A model generated the notes under the pieces. The model was given only the letters and a program-made list of their open reading frames with translations. It was not told the DNA's origin and searched no databases. Positions 18,135-26,807 of a stretch of 64,000 nt of DNA are shown in pieces. A program made the translations under genes and the position numbers. The DNA is from Lachnospiraceae bacterium (GTDB taxonomy: Bacteria; Bacillota; Clostridia; Lachnospirales; Lachnospiraceae): NCBI GenBank assembly GCA_017619295.1, contig JAFZSQ010000061.1, positions 1 through 64,000 of the forward strand, read 5' to 3'. Numbering within the stretch: the first letter of the stretch is position 1; each line of letters begins with the position of its first letter.

Positions 18135-18956
18135 ATGACCACCCCACTAGTAAGCATCTGCATCCCGGCCTACAACAACCGAGATGTAATTGAAAAAACC
18201 ATAGATTCTATCCTAAACCAGACCTATACCAACATCGAACTTGTAATCGTTGACGATAACTCTAAGGACGACACTTACGAAATCCTCAAGAAGATTGATG
18301 ATGACCGAGTAAGAATTCTTCGCAACGAGCAGAACCTTGGTATGGTTGGTAACTGGAACAAATGCGTCAGAGAAACCAAGGGCGAGTTGGTTAAGCTTGT
18401 TTGCGCTGACGATATTTTGGTGCCTGAATCCATCGAGAAGGAAGTCGATTACATAACCAGAGACCCTAATATAGTTATGACCATCAATGACAGCATTCTC
18501 ATTGATTCAAACGATAAGAAAATCGGCGTATTCCCCAGATATAGAAAAAAGGGAATTATTGATGGCCGCAAACTCTCAAGAGTCTCACTTATCGAAGCAG
18601 ATCATTTTGGCATGCCCGTTGCAGTTATGTTCAAACGAAGTGTATTCGATGAGGTTGGCGGATTCGACGAAGCATATCACTACATCCTTGATTTCGACCT
18701 TTGGGTTCGAATCTCCGCAAAGGGTCTTGTATATGTAATCCCCGAAAAGCTTAATTGCTTTCGACTTCGCCACGACTCAAACACCGGTAACGTCTTCATG
18801 GGCAAGGACTCCAAATACTACAAGGAGCACGTTTATCTTGTCAACAAGTATAAAGATGAATACGGCCTTAAGAAATATGAATACCACTTGAGCATGCTTT
18901 CCAGAAAACTCAGAAGCAGAGCTTATTCTGTTTATATGAAGAATTGTGTGAAATAA
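18135..18956 (+). CDS. Family 2 glycosyltransferase
   Basis: The protein is 273 aa; ATG 18135 has an AAAGGAAA site. It is a GT-A enzyme that transfers a sugar from a nucleotide sugar to a growing glycan on the cytoplasmic side. The N-terminus V-S-I-C-I-P-A-Y-N-N is followed by V-D-D-N-S-K-D-D near residue 37 and the acidic metal-binding C-A-D-D-I near 90. A later F-D-E...L-D-F-D-L-W fits the GT2 acceptor loop. It is the first gene after the promoter at 18084, leading the cluster. The donor and acceptor cannot be told from sequence. Confidence 0.88.
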   Translation: MTTPLVSICIPAYNNRDVIEKTIDSILNQTYTNIELVIVDDNSKDDTYEILKKIDDDRVRILRNEQNLGMVGNWNKCVRETKGELVKLVCADDILVPESIEKEVDYITRDPNIVMTINDSILIDSNDKKIGVFPRYRKKGIIDGRKLSRVSLIEADHFGMPVAVMFKRSVFDEVGGFDEAYHYILDFDLWVRISAKGLVYVIPEKLNCFRLRHDSNTGNVFMGKDSKYYKEHVYLVNKYKDEYGLKKYEYHLSMLSRKLRSRAYSVYMKNCVK

Positions 18957-19003
18957 ATAAAAGTTATATATAAAGCAATCGTGTTTGAAAGGGGCACAGT
19001 TTT

Positions 19004-19642
19004 ATGAACCTAGCAATTATCGGCGGCGGAGAGATGGCTTCAGAACTTTATAATTTGGTTATTTCCTGCGATAAAAAGGATTCTTATGAAAACATTTTTT
19101 TTGTTGATGTATTAGAAAAAACTGAAGAAAACTATGTATTAGAAGCCGACTTTTTAAAAACAAATAGAAATAGCTCTGAATTGTTAATTGCAATGGGTGA
19201 GCCATCAATGAGGAAAAAGATGGCTCAAAAATACGAGAAAGAGGGCTTTAGGCTAACTACATTTATACATCCCTTGAGTTTTATTTCAGCTGGCACAGTT
19301 ATAGGAAATGGAAGCATTATACTTCCTTTTACCTATGTAGCACAAAACACGGTGATTGGTGAAAACGTGTTATTACATTCGGGGTGTAAGGTAGAGAACA
19401 ACTGCAATATTGGAAACAATTGCTTTCTCTCTTCGAATTCTTTTGTTGGAGCTCGTGTCACTGTTGAAGACACATGTTTTATTGGGCCGAGCGCCTCAAT
19501 TAGAGATGGCGTGTCTATTGGCCATGACAGTATTATTGGAATGGGGTCAGTAATCACCAAATCGGTGGTGGAGAACTCTGTTAACTATGGTAATCCGGCC
19601 AAGCAAATTCGAGAGAACTCTAATCATAGAGTATTTAATTAA
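19004..19642 (+). CDS. NeuD/PglD-family sugar O- or N-acetyltransferase
   Basis: The protein is 212 aa, preceded by GAAAGGGG. An N-terminal Rossmann-like part (L-A-I-I-G-G-G-E-M-A) leads into a left-handed beta-helix with hexapeptide repeats from about residue 90 (I-G-N-G-S-I-I-L, I-G-E-N-V-L-L, I-G-N-N-C-F-L, I-G-H-D-S-I-I-G). This two-part form is that of NeuD and PglD, acetyl-CoA-dependent enzymes acting on sialic-acid-type or bacillosamine sugars. The next two genes are NeuB-like and LegC-like, which supports a role in nonulosonate synthesis or its O-acetylation. It is more AT-rich than the preceding gene. Confidence 0.85.
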   Translation: MNLAIIGGGEMASELYNLVISCDKKDSYENIFFVDVLEKTEENYVLEADFLKTNRNSSELLIAMGEPSMRKKMAQKYEKEGFRLTTFIHPLSFISAGTVIGNGSIILPFTYVAQNTVIGENVLLHSGCKVENNCNIGNNCFLSSNSFVGARVTVEDTCFIGPSASIRDGVSIGHDSIIGMGSVITKSVVENSVNYGNPAKQIRENSNHRVFN

Positions 19643-19654
19643 GAGCATAAAAGG

Positions 19655-20659
19655 ATGAATCGAGATAATAAAGTATTAATCATAGCTGAAATAGGTGTAA
19701 ATCATAATGGTGATTTTGATACTGCAAAACGCATGATTGAGATTGCAAAAAACTGTGGCGTTGACATAGTCAAATTTCAGACTTTCAATGTTGACGCTTT
19801 GACCTCCGGTCAGGCAGAAATGGCAAAGTATCAGAAGGATAATATTGGCAAAACCGAAACACAGAAGGAGATGTTATCCAAACTTGCATTATCACAGGAG
19901 CAGTTTAAAGAGCTGGCTGCATACTGCAGGGAAACTGGTATTACATTCCTTTCCACACCTTTTGATATTGAAAGCGTAAGGTTCCTTAATCCTCTTTTGG
20001 ATATATGGAAAATCCCTTCAGGGGAAATAACTAATTATCCTTATCTGGTTGAAATAGCTAAAACAGGTAAAAAAGTAATTCTTTCTACCGGTATGTGCAC
20101 ATTGGATGAGATTAAGGAAGCGTTGGATGTTCTTACATACAACGGAACAAAGGATATTACTCTTCTTCACTGCACCACGGATTATCCCACACCTCTCGAA
20201 AGTGTCAACTTGAACGCAATGCTGACACTGAAGGAAGAGTTTGGATACCCTGTAGGCTACTCAGATCACACTGAGGGAATAGAAGTGGATATCGCTGCAG
20301 TGGCAATGGGTGCCACTGTCATAGAAAAGCACTTTACTCTGGATAAAAACATGCCGGGCCCTGATCACAAAGCGAGCCTTGAACCAAATGAATTAAGAGA
20401 AATGGTTCAGGCTATAAGAAAAATTGAAACGGCTGTGGGCAGCAGTGAGAAGAAGCCGACTCAGGCGGAACTTGATAACAGAAAAGTTGCAAGAAAGAGT
20501 ATAGTAGCGGCTAAAGATATCAAAAAGGGCGAAAATTTTACGACAGAAAACATAACGACAAAACGCCCCGGAACCGGAATCTCTCCCATGAGATGGAATG
20601 AAGTAATTGGACAAAAAGCAGTAAGGGATTTTGCTGCGGATGAAATTATAGAATTATAA
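19655..20659 (+). CDS. neuB: NeuB/LegI-type nonulosonic acid synthase
   Basis: The protein is 334 aa. It condenses phosphoenolpyruvate with a six-carbon amino sugar to give a nine-carbon sialic-acid-like sugar. The start I-A-E-I-G-V-N-H-N-G-D and V-K-F-Q-T-F are characteristic of NeuB and legionaminate synthases, while PseI proteins usually have A-E-L-S-x-N-H-N-G and K-L-Q-T-Y. G-Y-S-D-H-T-E-G and the pair E-K-H-F-T-L and D-H-K-A-S-L-E mark the barrel active site, and residues about 275-334 are the antifreeze-like SAF domain. With LegC next door, legionaminic acid is more likely than neuraminic acid, but this is not proven. It lies 12 bases after the NeuD-like gene. Confidence 0.9.
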   Translation: MNRDNKVLIIAEIGVNHNGDFDTAKRMIEIAKNCGVDIVKFQTFNVDALTSGQAEMAKYQKDNIGKTETQKEMLSKLALSQEQFKELAAYCRETGITFLSTPFDIESVRFLNPLLDIWKIPSGEITNYPYLVEIAKTGKKVILSTGMCTLDEIKEALDVLTYNGTKDITLLHCTTDYPTPLESVNLNAMLTLKEEFGYPVGYSDHTEGIEVDIAAVAMGATVIEKHFTLDKNMPGPDHKASLEPNELREMVQAIRKIETAVGSSEKKPTQAELDNRKVARKSIVAAKDIKKGENFTTENITTKRPGTGISPMRWNEVIGQKAVRDFAADEIIEL

Positions 20660-20691
20660 ACCAGAAGTTTTTAAGGCAGGTAACTAACAAA

Positions 20692-21864
20692 ATGGATCAC
20701 ATGATTCCTTTATCAGTCCCTAACTTTGAGGGAAACGAGAAAAAATACGCTAACGAAGCAATAGATGCCACTTGGGTGTCAACAGGTGGAGCATATATAA
20801 CTGAGTTAGAGAAGAAGATTGCAAGCTTCCTGAATGTTGAAAATGTTGCGGCTTGCCAAAGCGGAACAGCTGCCATTCATTTGGGATTAAGGGAAGCCGG
20901 TGTTCTTCCCGGAGACGCAGTCATAGTTCCTACTCTTACATTCATCGCGGCGGTAAACCCTGTTAAATATCAGTTTGCAGAGCCTATTTTTATGGATGCG
21001 GATGATAGCCTTTGCATGGATCCCATTAAGCTTAGAGAGTTTTGTGAGAATGAATGTGAATTCAAAGATGGAAAACTTTTCTTTAATGAACACCATGTAA
21101 AAGCCATCGTTGTAGTCCATGTCTTTGGCAACATGGTTGATATGGAAGCCATAATGGATGTTGCAGAAAAGTATAATCTTAAGGTTATAGAAGATGCCAC
21201 GGAGGCTCTCGGGACCAAATTTACAACCGGCAGATATGCAGGCAAGTTCGCAGGCACCATTGGCGACTTTGGTGCATACAGTTTCAACGGAAACAAGATT
21301 ATTACAACCGGTGGCGGTGGTGCATTAACTGCAAAGAACCCTAGGGATGTAGATCATTTAAGGTATATTTCTACTCAGGCTAAAGACGATCCCCACTATT
21401 ACATTCACAACGAAGTGGGATTCAACTATCGAATGACCAATCTTCAGGCAGCACTTGGCGTTGCACAAATGGAAGAACTGCCTGAGTTTATTAAAAGAAA
21501 ACAAAAGAACCACGAAGAGTACAATAGACTTTTTGGTGGTTATGAATTGGGATATATCCTTCCTTACAGAGAAGGAACGGAATCCAATAAATGGCTTTAT
21601 TCTTTTGTTATAGACAGAACAAAAGTTAAAGCACCCATGCGTGAAATAATAACAGCTCTCGAAAAAAGAAAAGTTCAGACGAGAGCCATTTGGGGTCTTA
21701 TAAATGAGCAGAAGCCTTACCAAGGCGCTTATGCTTACAAGATTGAAAAAGCCAAATACTACAGTGAAAGAGTGCTTAATATTCCTTGCAGTACCAATAT
21801 CACTGATGATGAAATAAGATATGTGGTTGAGCAGGTCAAGGAAGTCTTAGAGCGGACAATTTAA
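20692..21864 (+). CDS. legC: LegC-family PLP aminotransferase
   Basis: The protein is 390 aa, of the DegT/DnrJ/EryC1 fold. LegC aminates UDP-4-keto-6-deoxy-GlcNAc on the way to legionaminic acid. It opens I-P-L-S-V-P-N-F-E-G-N-E, then W-V-S-T-G-G, the LegC-type N-terminus. Asp-containing V-I-E-D-A-T-E-A-L-G binds the pyridine ring, and the Schiff-base lysine is in S-F-N-G-N-K-I-I-T-T-G-G-G-G. It directly follows the NeuB-like gene by 32 bases. The matching dehydratase LegB and cytidylyltransferase LegF are not in this window; the related dehydratase seen is pseB at 36985. Confidence 0.85.
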   Translation: MDHMIPLSVPNFEGNEKKYANEAIDATWVSTGGAYITELEKKIASFLNVENVAACQSGTAAIHLGLREAGVLPGDAVIVPTLTFIAAVNPVKYQFAEPIFMDADDSLCMDPIKLREFCENECEFKDGKLFFNEHHVKAIVVVHVFGNMVDMEAIMDVAEKYNLKVIEDATEALGTKFTTGRYAGKFAGTIGDFGAYSFNGNKIITTGGGGALTAKNPRDVDHLRYISTQAKDDPHYYIHNEVGFNYRMTNLQAALGVAQMEELPEFIKRKQKNHEEYNRLFGGYELGYILPYREGTESNKWLYSFVIDRTKVKAPMREIITALEKRKVQTRAIWGLINEQKPYQGAYAYKIEKAKYYSERVLNIPCSTNITDDEIRYVVEQVKEVLERTI

Positions 21865-21878
21865 GCGATTTATTATAT

Positions 21879-21903
21879 TATAATTGTATAGTACGACTAT
21901 ACA
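21879..21903 (+). promoter_or_regulatory. Internal -10 box and 8-bp inverted repeat
   Basis: TATAAT at 21879-21884 is followed by TGTATAGT ACG ACTATACA (21885-21903), a perfect inverted repeat with a three-base loop at the expected transcription start. It precedes the membrane protein gene at 21907 and could be a weak internal promoter with an operator. No clear -35 box is present. Confidence 0.45.
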
Positions 21904-21906
21904 TAG

Positions 21907-23502
21907 GTGGATGGAAATAAGTTGAAATCAGACGTTTTTGAACAGATTAATAAAATATTGCCGCGTAATATAAAAGTGTGCTTTTGCTCCGGAATGATAA
22001 TCGGACTCATCACACATCTTTATATGATTACTCATAAGATTCCAAATTGGGATGATATAAGCCAAATTGACGGGCTCGGATTAACCAATCAGGTTGGAAG
22101 ATGGATGCTGGAGCCCCTTCAGTATATAGGGCAGAAAGCCAGCAATCCTGCAATAAATGGCGTACTCCTTATTATGTTTATTTCTTTGGCAGCGTGTCTT
22201 GTAGTGTCAACTCTGAAGCTAGAATCAATTTCTTCGGCTGTTCTTATTCCTGCGGTAATGGTGACTTTTCCTAGCGTTACCGGAGTACTGTACTTTATGT
22301 TTACGGCACACGTTTATTCTGTGGGTATTTTATTCTTTTGCCTTTCAGCATATTTGATTCAAAGATTTAGATTCGGATTCATCCCTGCCGGCATTTGCAT
22401 TATCTTAGGTTTGGCTGTATATCAACCGTTCGTGAGCGTGGCCATTTCATTAATGCTTATGGTTTTGATACTCGATGGCCTTAGGGGCGGCAAATTCAAA
22501 ATGCTGACCATAAATGGACTTAAATATGCCGAAACACTTGCAGTATCAACTTTCATTTACATACAGATTTCCAAGTTGATTTTTCCCAACATGGGTGAAG
22601 AAACCTATGGCGGTGTAAACGAAATGGGAAAAATAGCGCTTGCTGATATTCCAAAGAATTTTGGAAGAGTATATAAGAGGGTTTTGGAGTACTTTATAAC
22701 ACGTCCTTTTTCTTATGTTACATCAGGAATGCACGTATTAAATATACTTGTTTGCGCCTTAATAGTTATTCTGTTTGCCATAAATTTTATTCAGCTTAAG
22801 CTTTGGAAGAAGAAACTTGAATTGGCCTTTATCTGTCTTATGATTTTCTTCCTTCCATTTGCAATGGGATTTGTTTATTTTATGGCACCAAATGCCCCTT
22901 TTTCTACATTAATGCTCTACGCATATTCGATGCTTTATGTGTTTGCACTTGTATTATTTGAGAGAGCATTTGTACAAGGTGAAAACATTGATAATCAGGA
23001 AAACAAATCTTTTTACAAAGGGGTTAAAACAGCTTGTACTCTGGCAGTTGTTTTGACAGTTTTCTTCGTTGCATACGGAAACTACTTATTGGATTCGCAG
23101 GCATATTTCAGATCAAGCATAGCGGTTGAAAGGGTAACCAATTACTATAACAGAATAATTACTCGAGTCGAAGAGATGAGTGGTTATACCGTTGGAGACA
23201 GAGTGGCTATTCTTGGTGAGTTCTATTACAAGGATAATCCCTCTTCAGTTGAAATTCCTATATTTAAGAACGATGAAAATTATAGGGAACTCGATGGAGT
23301 GGTGCTTGAAAATGGACTAATAACATCAGGAGTAAGAAATAATTTCATAAAAACATATTTGGGATTTAACCCTGGATATATCTGGGCTGAAGAAAAAAAG
23401 GCCATATTAAATTCAGAAGAATACAAGGAAATGCCTGATTATCCGGCAGAAGGCTCAATCGCAAAGATCTCAGATATTTGGGTTGTTAAACTTTGCGAAT
23501 AA
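21907..23502 (+). CDS. GtrII-like polytopic glucosyltransferase (family A, copy 1)
   Basis: The protein is 531 aa with about 11 membrane helices and a soluble C-terminal tail of about 120 residues. The start is uncertain: GTG 21907 has no ribosome site, while TTG 21922 is preceded by GGTGGATGG. It belongs with the proteins at 41747 and 47038: all share a first helix ending G-I/L-I/L-T-H, then a D-containing loop, a G-R-W/Q motif, and a tail with G-Y-x-x-G-D/M and a closing P-x-x-x-S-V/I-x-K-I-x-x-I-W-V-x-K. The family resembles GtrII/GtrC serotype-converting transferases, which add glucose from polyprenyl phosphate to O-antigen outside the membrane. Confidence 0.75.
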   Translation: MDGNKLKSDVFEQINKILPRNIKVCFCSGMIIGLITHLYMITHKIPNWDDISQIDGLGLTNQVGRWMLEPLQYIGQKASNPAINGVLLIMFISLAACLVVSTLKLESISSAVLIPAVMVTFPSVTGVLYFMFTAHVYSVGILFFCLSAYLIQRFRFGFIPAGICIILGLAVYQPFVSVAISLMLMVLILDGLRGGKFKMLTINGLKYAETLAVSTFIYIQISKLIFPNMGEETYGGVNEMGKIALADIPKNFGRVYKRVLEYFITRPFSYVTSGMHVLNILVCALIVILFAINFIQLKLWKKKLELAFICLMIFFLPFAMGFVYFMAPNAPFSTLMLYAYSMLYVFALVLFERAFVQGENIDNQENKSFYKGVKTACTLAVVLTVFFVAYGNYLLDSQAYFRSSIAVERVTNYYNRIITRVEEMSGYTVGDRVAILGEFYYKDNPSSVEIPIFKNDENYRELDGVVLENGLITSGVRNNFIKTYLGFNPGYIWAEEKKAILNSEEYKEMPDYPAEGSIAKISDIWVVKLCE

Positions 23503-23515
23503 TAAGGAAGACAAT

Positions 23516-24586
23516 ATGAAACTAGACTTCTACAAAAGTAAGAAAGTATTAATTACAGGTAATACTGGATTTAAAGGTTCGTGGATGTGTGAAGTCCTTC
23601 TTAACGCAGGAGCAAAGGTTTATGGCTATGCTCTTAAGCCTGAAGAAGAGTCTCTTTGGAACATTCTCGGATTAGAGAGTAAAACAGAGACCTGCTATGG
23701 TGACGTCAGAGACGCTAAGACGTTAATTGAATTTATTCAGAAGGTTCAGCCTGAAATAGTTATTCATATGGCGGCACAACCTCTGGTTCGCCTCTCCTAT
23801 GAAGAACCTGCTTACACATACGAAACCAACGTTATGGGTACCGTTAATATCTTGGAGGCTGTAAGAAAGACGGAGAGCGTTAAATCTTTTGTTAATGTAA
23901 CAACGGATAAAGTATATAAGAATAAAGAATGGGAGTGGGGATATCGTGAGGATGAGGAACTTAATGGATATGATCCTTATTCAAACTCTAAATCCTGCTC
24001 TGAGCTTGTGACATCGTCTTACAAGAACTCATTCTTCAATGCAGAAACAGGTGGACGCAAGGTGGCAATTACAACTTGCAGAGCCGGTAATGTTATTGGC
24101 GGAGGAGACTTTGCCAAGGACAGAATTATTCCGGATTGCGTCAGGGCGGCTTATAAGAAAGAGGATATTATAGTCAGAAACCCTTATTCCACGAGACCTT
24201 ATCAGCATGTTCTTGAACCTGTTGTAGCATATCTTATGATTGCCAAGGAGCAGTACGAGGATATTACAAAAGCAGGAAATTACAACATAGGACCCAATGA
24301 AACCGATTGTTATTCCACCAGTGATATTGTAGATGCTTTTGTAAACGAGTGGACCAAACAGACCGGAGAGAACATTAAATGGGTTAACAAACATGATGGT
24401 GGCCCTCACGAGGCAAACTTCCTTAAACTTGACTGTTCAAGGGTGAAGAAGACCTTTGGATGGCAGCCTGTCTGGACAGTTAAGGAAGCCATGGAAGAGA
24501 TTGTTGAGTGGCACAAGGCTTACAAAGATAAGAATGATATGGAGAGCGTAACGCTTGACCAGATAAGAAAATATATCAAAGAGTAG
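23516..24586 (+). CDS. rfbG: CDP-glucose 4,6-dehydratase
   Basis: The protein is 356 aa from ATG 23516 with AAGGAAG; an earlier in-frame start overlaps the previous gene. It is a short-chain dehydrogenase-type enzyme making CDP-4-keto-6-deoxy-D-glucose. The NAD-binding G-N-T-G-F-K-G-S-W is the distinctive form for this dehydratase. The later T-T-D-K-V-Y-K-N and Y-D-P-Y-S-N-S-K give the active-site Y-x-x-x-K, and R-P-Y-Q-H-V-L-E-P is also typical. It is followed by rfbH, the next enzyme. The first enzyme, RfbF glucose-1-phosphate cytidylyltransferase, is not in this window. Confidence 0.94.
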   Translation: MKLDFYKSKKVLITGNTGFKGSWMCEVLLNAGAKVYGYALKPEEESLWNILGLESKTETCYGDVRDAKTLIEFIQKVQPEIVIHMAAQPLVRLSYEEPAYTYETNVMGTVNILEAVRKTESVKSFVNVTTDKVYKNKEWEWGYREDEELNGYDPYSNSKSCSELVTSSYKNSFFNAETGGRKVAITTCRAGNVIGGGDFAKDRIIPDCVRAAYKKEDIIVRNPYSTRPYQHVLEPVVAYLMIAKEQYEDITKAGNYNIGPNETDCYSTSDIVDAFVNEWTKQTGENIKWVNKHDGGPHEANFLKLDCSRVKKTFGWQPVWTVKEAMEEIVEWHKAYKDKNDMESVTLDQIRKYIKE

Positions 24587-24604
24587 TTTAGAGGTTTGAA
24601 ACGC

Positions 24605-25951
24605 ATGAGTTATTTTGAAAACAAAACAGAAGAGGAAGCTAAAAAGCAAATTCTTTCAATGGTAGAAGAGTATTGTGATACCTTCCATAACAAGAAGAAG
24701 GATTTCAAGCCGGGAGATCGAATTCCCTATGCCTCAAGAGTTTATGACCATGAAGAGATGGTTAATCTTGTGGACAGTTCGTTGGAGTTCTGGCTTACAG
24801 CAGGAAGATATACCGACGAATTTGAGAAGAGATTTGCAGAGTATCTTGGAGTAAGGTTCTGCTCACTTGTCAATTCCGGTTCATCTGCAAACCTTTGTGC
24901 ATTTATGGCACTTACATCACCTTTACTCGGAGACAAAGCCATAAAGAAGGGTGACGAAGTAATCACTGTGGCAGCGGGATTCCCTACTACGGTTGCTCCC
25001 GTAATTCAGTTTGGAGCGGTTCCTGTTTTTGTGGATGTAACAATTCCTCAGTACAACATTGATGTAACGAAACTTGAAGAAGCTTATTCCGATAAGACCA
25101 AGGCAGTTATGGTTGCGCACACATTAGGTAATCCTTTTGATTTGAAGGCTGTTAAGGCATTCTGTGATAAGCATGACATTTGGCTTGTTGAGGATAACTG
25201 TGATGCTTTGGGATCCAGATATATGATTGACGGTGAACTCAAATTCACAGGTACTATTGGTGATATCGGAACATCAAGTTTCTACCCTCCTCACCACATG
25301 ACCATGGGTGAAGGCGGTGCTGTATATACCAATAACCCTCAGCTTAACAGACTTATACGTTCCATGAGAGACTGGGGAAGAGACTGTATATGTCCTTCAG
25401 GAAAAGATAACTATTGCGGACATAGATTTGATAAGCAGTACGGCGAGCTTCCTTTGGGATACGATCACAAATATGTTTACTCACACTTTGGTTACAACCT
25501 TAAAGCAACCGATATGCAGGCTGCTGTAGGGTGTGCTCAGATTGTTAAGTTCCCTACCTTCGTGGAAAAGAGAAAAGACAACTTCGCCAGATTAAAGGAA
25601 GCTTTATTGGGACTTGAAGACAAGATTATTCTTCCTGTTGCAGCGGAGAACGCAGATCCTTCGTGGTTTGGCTTCTTAATCACCTGTAAAGAAGGCGTAG
25701 ACAGAAACGAAGTTGTAAAGAGAATCGAGGAAAAGGGCGTTCAGACACGTATGCTCTTTGCAGGAAATCTCATTAAGCATCCTTGCTTTGATGAGATGAG
25801 AAAGACCGGCGAAGGATACAGGGTAGTCGGTGAGTTAACCAATACAGACAGAATCATGAATGATACATTCTGGGTTGGTGTTTATCCCGGAATGACAGAT
25901 GAGAAGATTGATTACATGGCTAAGGTAATCCGTGAGGCAGTGACAAAGTAA
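24605..25951 (+). CDS. rfbH: CDP-4-keto-6-deoxyglucose-3-dehydrase
   Basis: The protein is 448 aa from ATG 24605. It is the iron-sulfur PMP enzyme that removes the C3 hydroxyl to form 3,6-dideoxyhexoses. It has an aminotransferase fold, but the usual PLP lysine is replaced by His in F-Y-P-P-H-H-M-T-M-G-E-G-G, as known for E1 dehydrases. Cysteines for the [2Fe-2S] cluster are seen as C in E-D-N-C-D-A, then 61 residues, C-I-C, seven residues, C-G. The N-terminal extension of about 50 residues is usual for RfbH. The partner reductase (AscD/RfbI) and the final ketoreductase are not recognised here, so the exact dideoxysugar is open. Confidence 0.95.
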   Translation: MSYFENKTEEEAKKQILSMVEEYCDTFHNKKKDFKPGDRIPYASRVYDHEEMVNLVDSSLEFWLTAGRYTDEFEKRFAEYLGVRFCSLVNSGSSANLCAFMALTSPLLGDKAIKKGDEVITVAAGFPTTVAPVIQFGAVPVFVDVTIPQYNIDVTKLEEAYSDKTKAVMVAHTLGNPFDLKAVKAFCDKHDIWLVEDNCDALGSRYMIDGELKFTGTIGDIGTSSFYPPHHMTMGEGGAVYTNNPQLNRLIRSMRDWGRDCICPSGKDNYCGHRFDKQYGELPLGYDHKYVYSHFGYNLKATDMQAAVGCAQIVKFPTFVEKRKDNFARLKEALLGLEDKIILPVAAENADPSWFGFLITCKEGVDRNEVVKRIEEKGVQTRMLFAGNLIKHPCFDEMRKTGEGYRVVGELTNTDRIMNDTFWVGVYPGMTDEKIDYMAKVIREAVTK

Positions 25952-26782
25952 ATGACACCTACTTTTTCTATCATTGTAGTTAGTTACAATGCAGGAGAAA
26001 AACTTCATAAAACCATGGCAAGCATCATGGCCCAGACCTTCCGTGACTTTGAAATAATAGTTAAGGACGGTGGCTCAACAGATGGAAGCATATCTGATAT
26101 GGCGCAACACTATGCGGATATCCTTAATGCTCCCATTTATCCCTGCCTGACTATTATGACAGGAAAAGACAGAGGAATATATGATGCCATGAATATTGCG
26201 ACTTTGGGGAAACTTGGAAGATATGTAATATTCATGAACTGCGGTGATACGTTCTTTGATGAAAGAGTTTTGGAAAAGGCCGCAGTAGTAATTGACCATG
26301 ACAATGCAACATCACCTATGGTTTATTATGGGGATGTTTACAGGGAAACCAATAAAGCAGTAGATCCGGCTCCTCCGGAAATTACCGGATTTACCTGCTA
26401 CAGAAATATACCATGTCATCAGGCCTGCTTCTATGATTTCAGGCTAATAAAGGGTAAGCCTTTTAATCTTGATTACAGAATCAGAGCCGATTATGATCAG
26501 TTCCTTTGGTGCTTTTATAAGGGTAGAGCGGGGTTTAAGCACCTGGGATTTACAGTTGCTTCCTATGAGGGAGGTGGCTACTCTGAAACGGAAGAAAACA
26601 GACAGCGTGACAAGGATGAGCACGATGTCATAACAAGGGAGTATATGAGCGCAAATGAGCTTTCGAAATATAAGCTCACCATGGCACTTACCATGGCGCC
26701 TATGCGACGCGCTATATCTGAGAATCCCAGATTCTCGGGCATATACCAGGGGATAAAAAGAAAAATTTACATGGGAAAATAA
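25952..26782 (+). CDS. Family 2 glycosyltransferase
   Basis: The protein is 276 aa; its ATG directly abuts the rfbH stop, implying translational coupling. GT-A marks: F-S-I-I-V-V-S-Y-N-A-G near residue 4, V-K-D-G-G-S-T-D near 35 and the Asp-rich N-C-G-D-T near 90. D-R-G-I-Y-D-A-M-N at about 71 is typical of the WcaA/EpsE-like subgroup. No membrane helix is evident. Given its place after rfbG and rfbH it could transfer the dideoxysugar, but that is inference from position only. Confidence 0.87.
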   Translation: MTPTFSIIVVSYNAGEKLHKTMASIMAQTFRDFEIIVKDGGSTDGSISDMAQHYADILNAPIYPCLTIMTGKDRGIYDAMNIATLGKLGRYVIFMNCGDTFFDERVLEKAAVVIDHDNATSPMVYYGDVYRETNKAVDPAPPEITGFTCYRNIPCHQACFYDFRLIKGKPFNLDYRIRADYDQFLWCFYKGRAGFKHLGFTVASYEGGGYSETEENRQRDKDEHDVITREYMSANELSKYKLTMALTMAPMRRAISENPRFSGIYQGIKRKIYMGK

Positions 26783-26807
26783 ATAAATAGCAAAGGACAA
26801 TTCTTTA

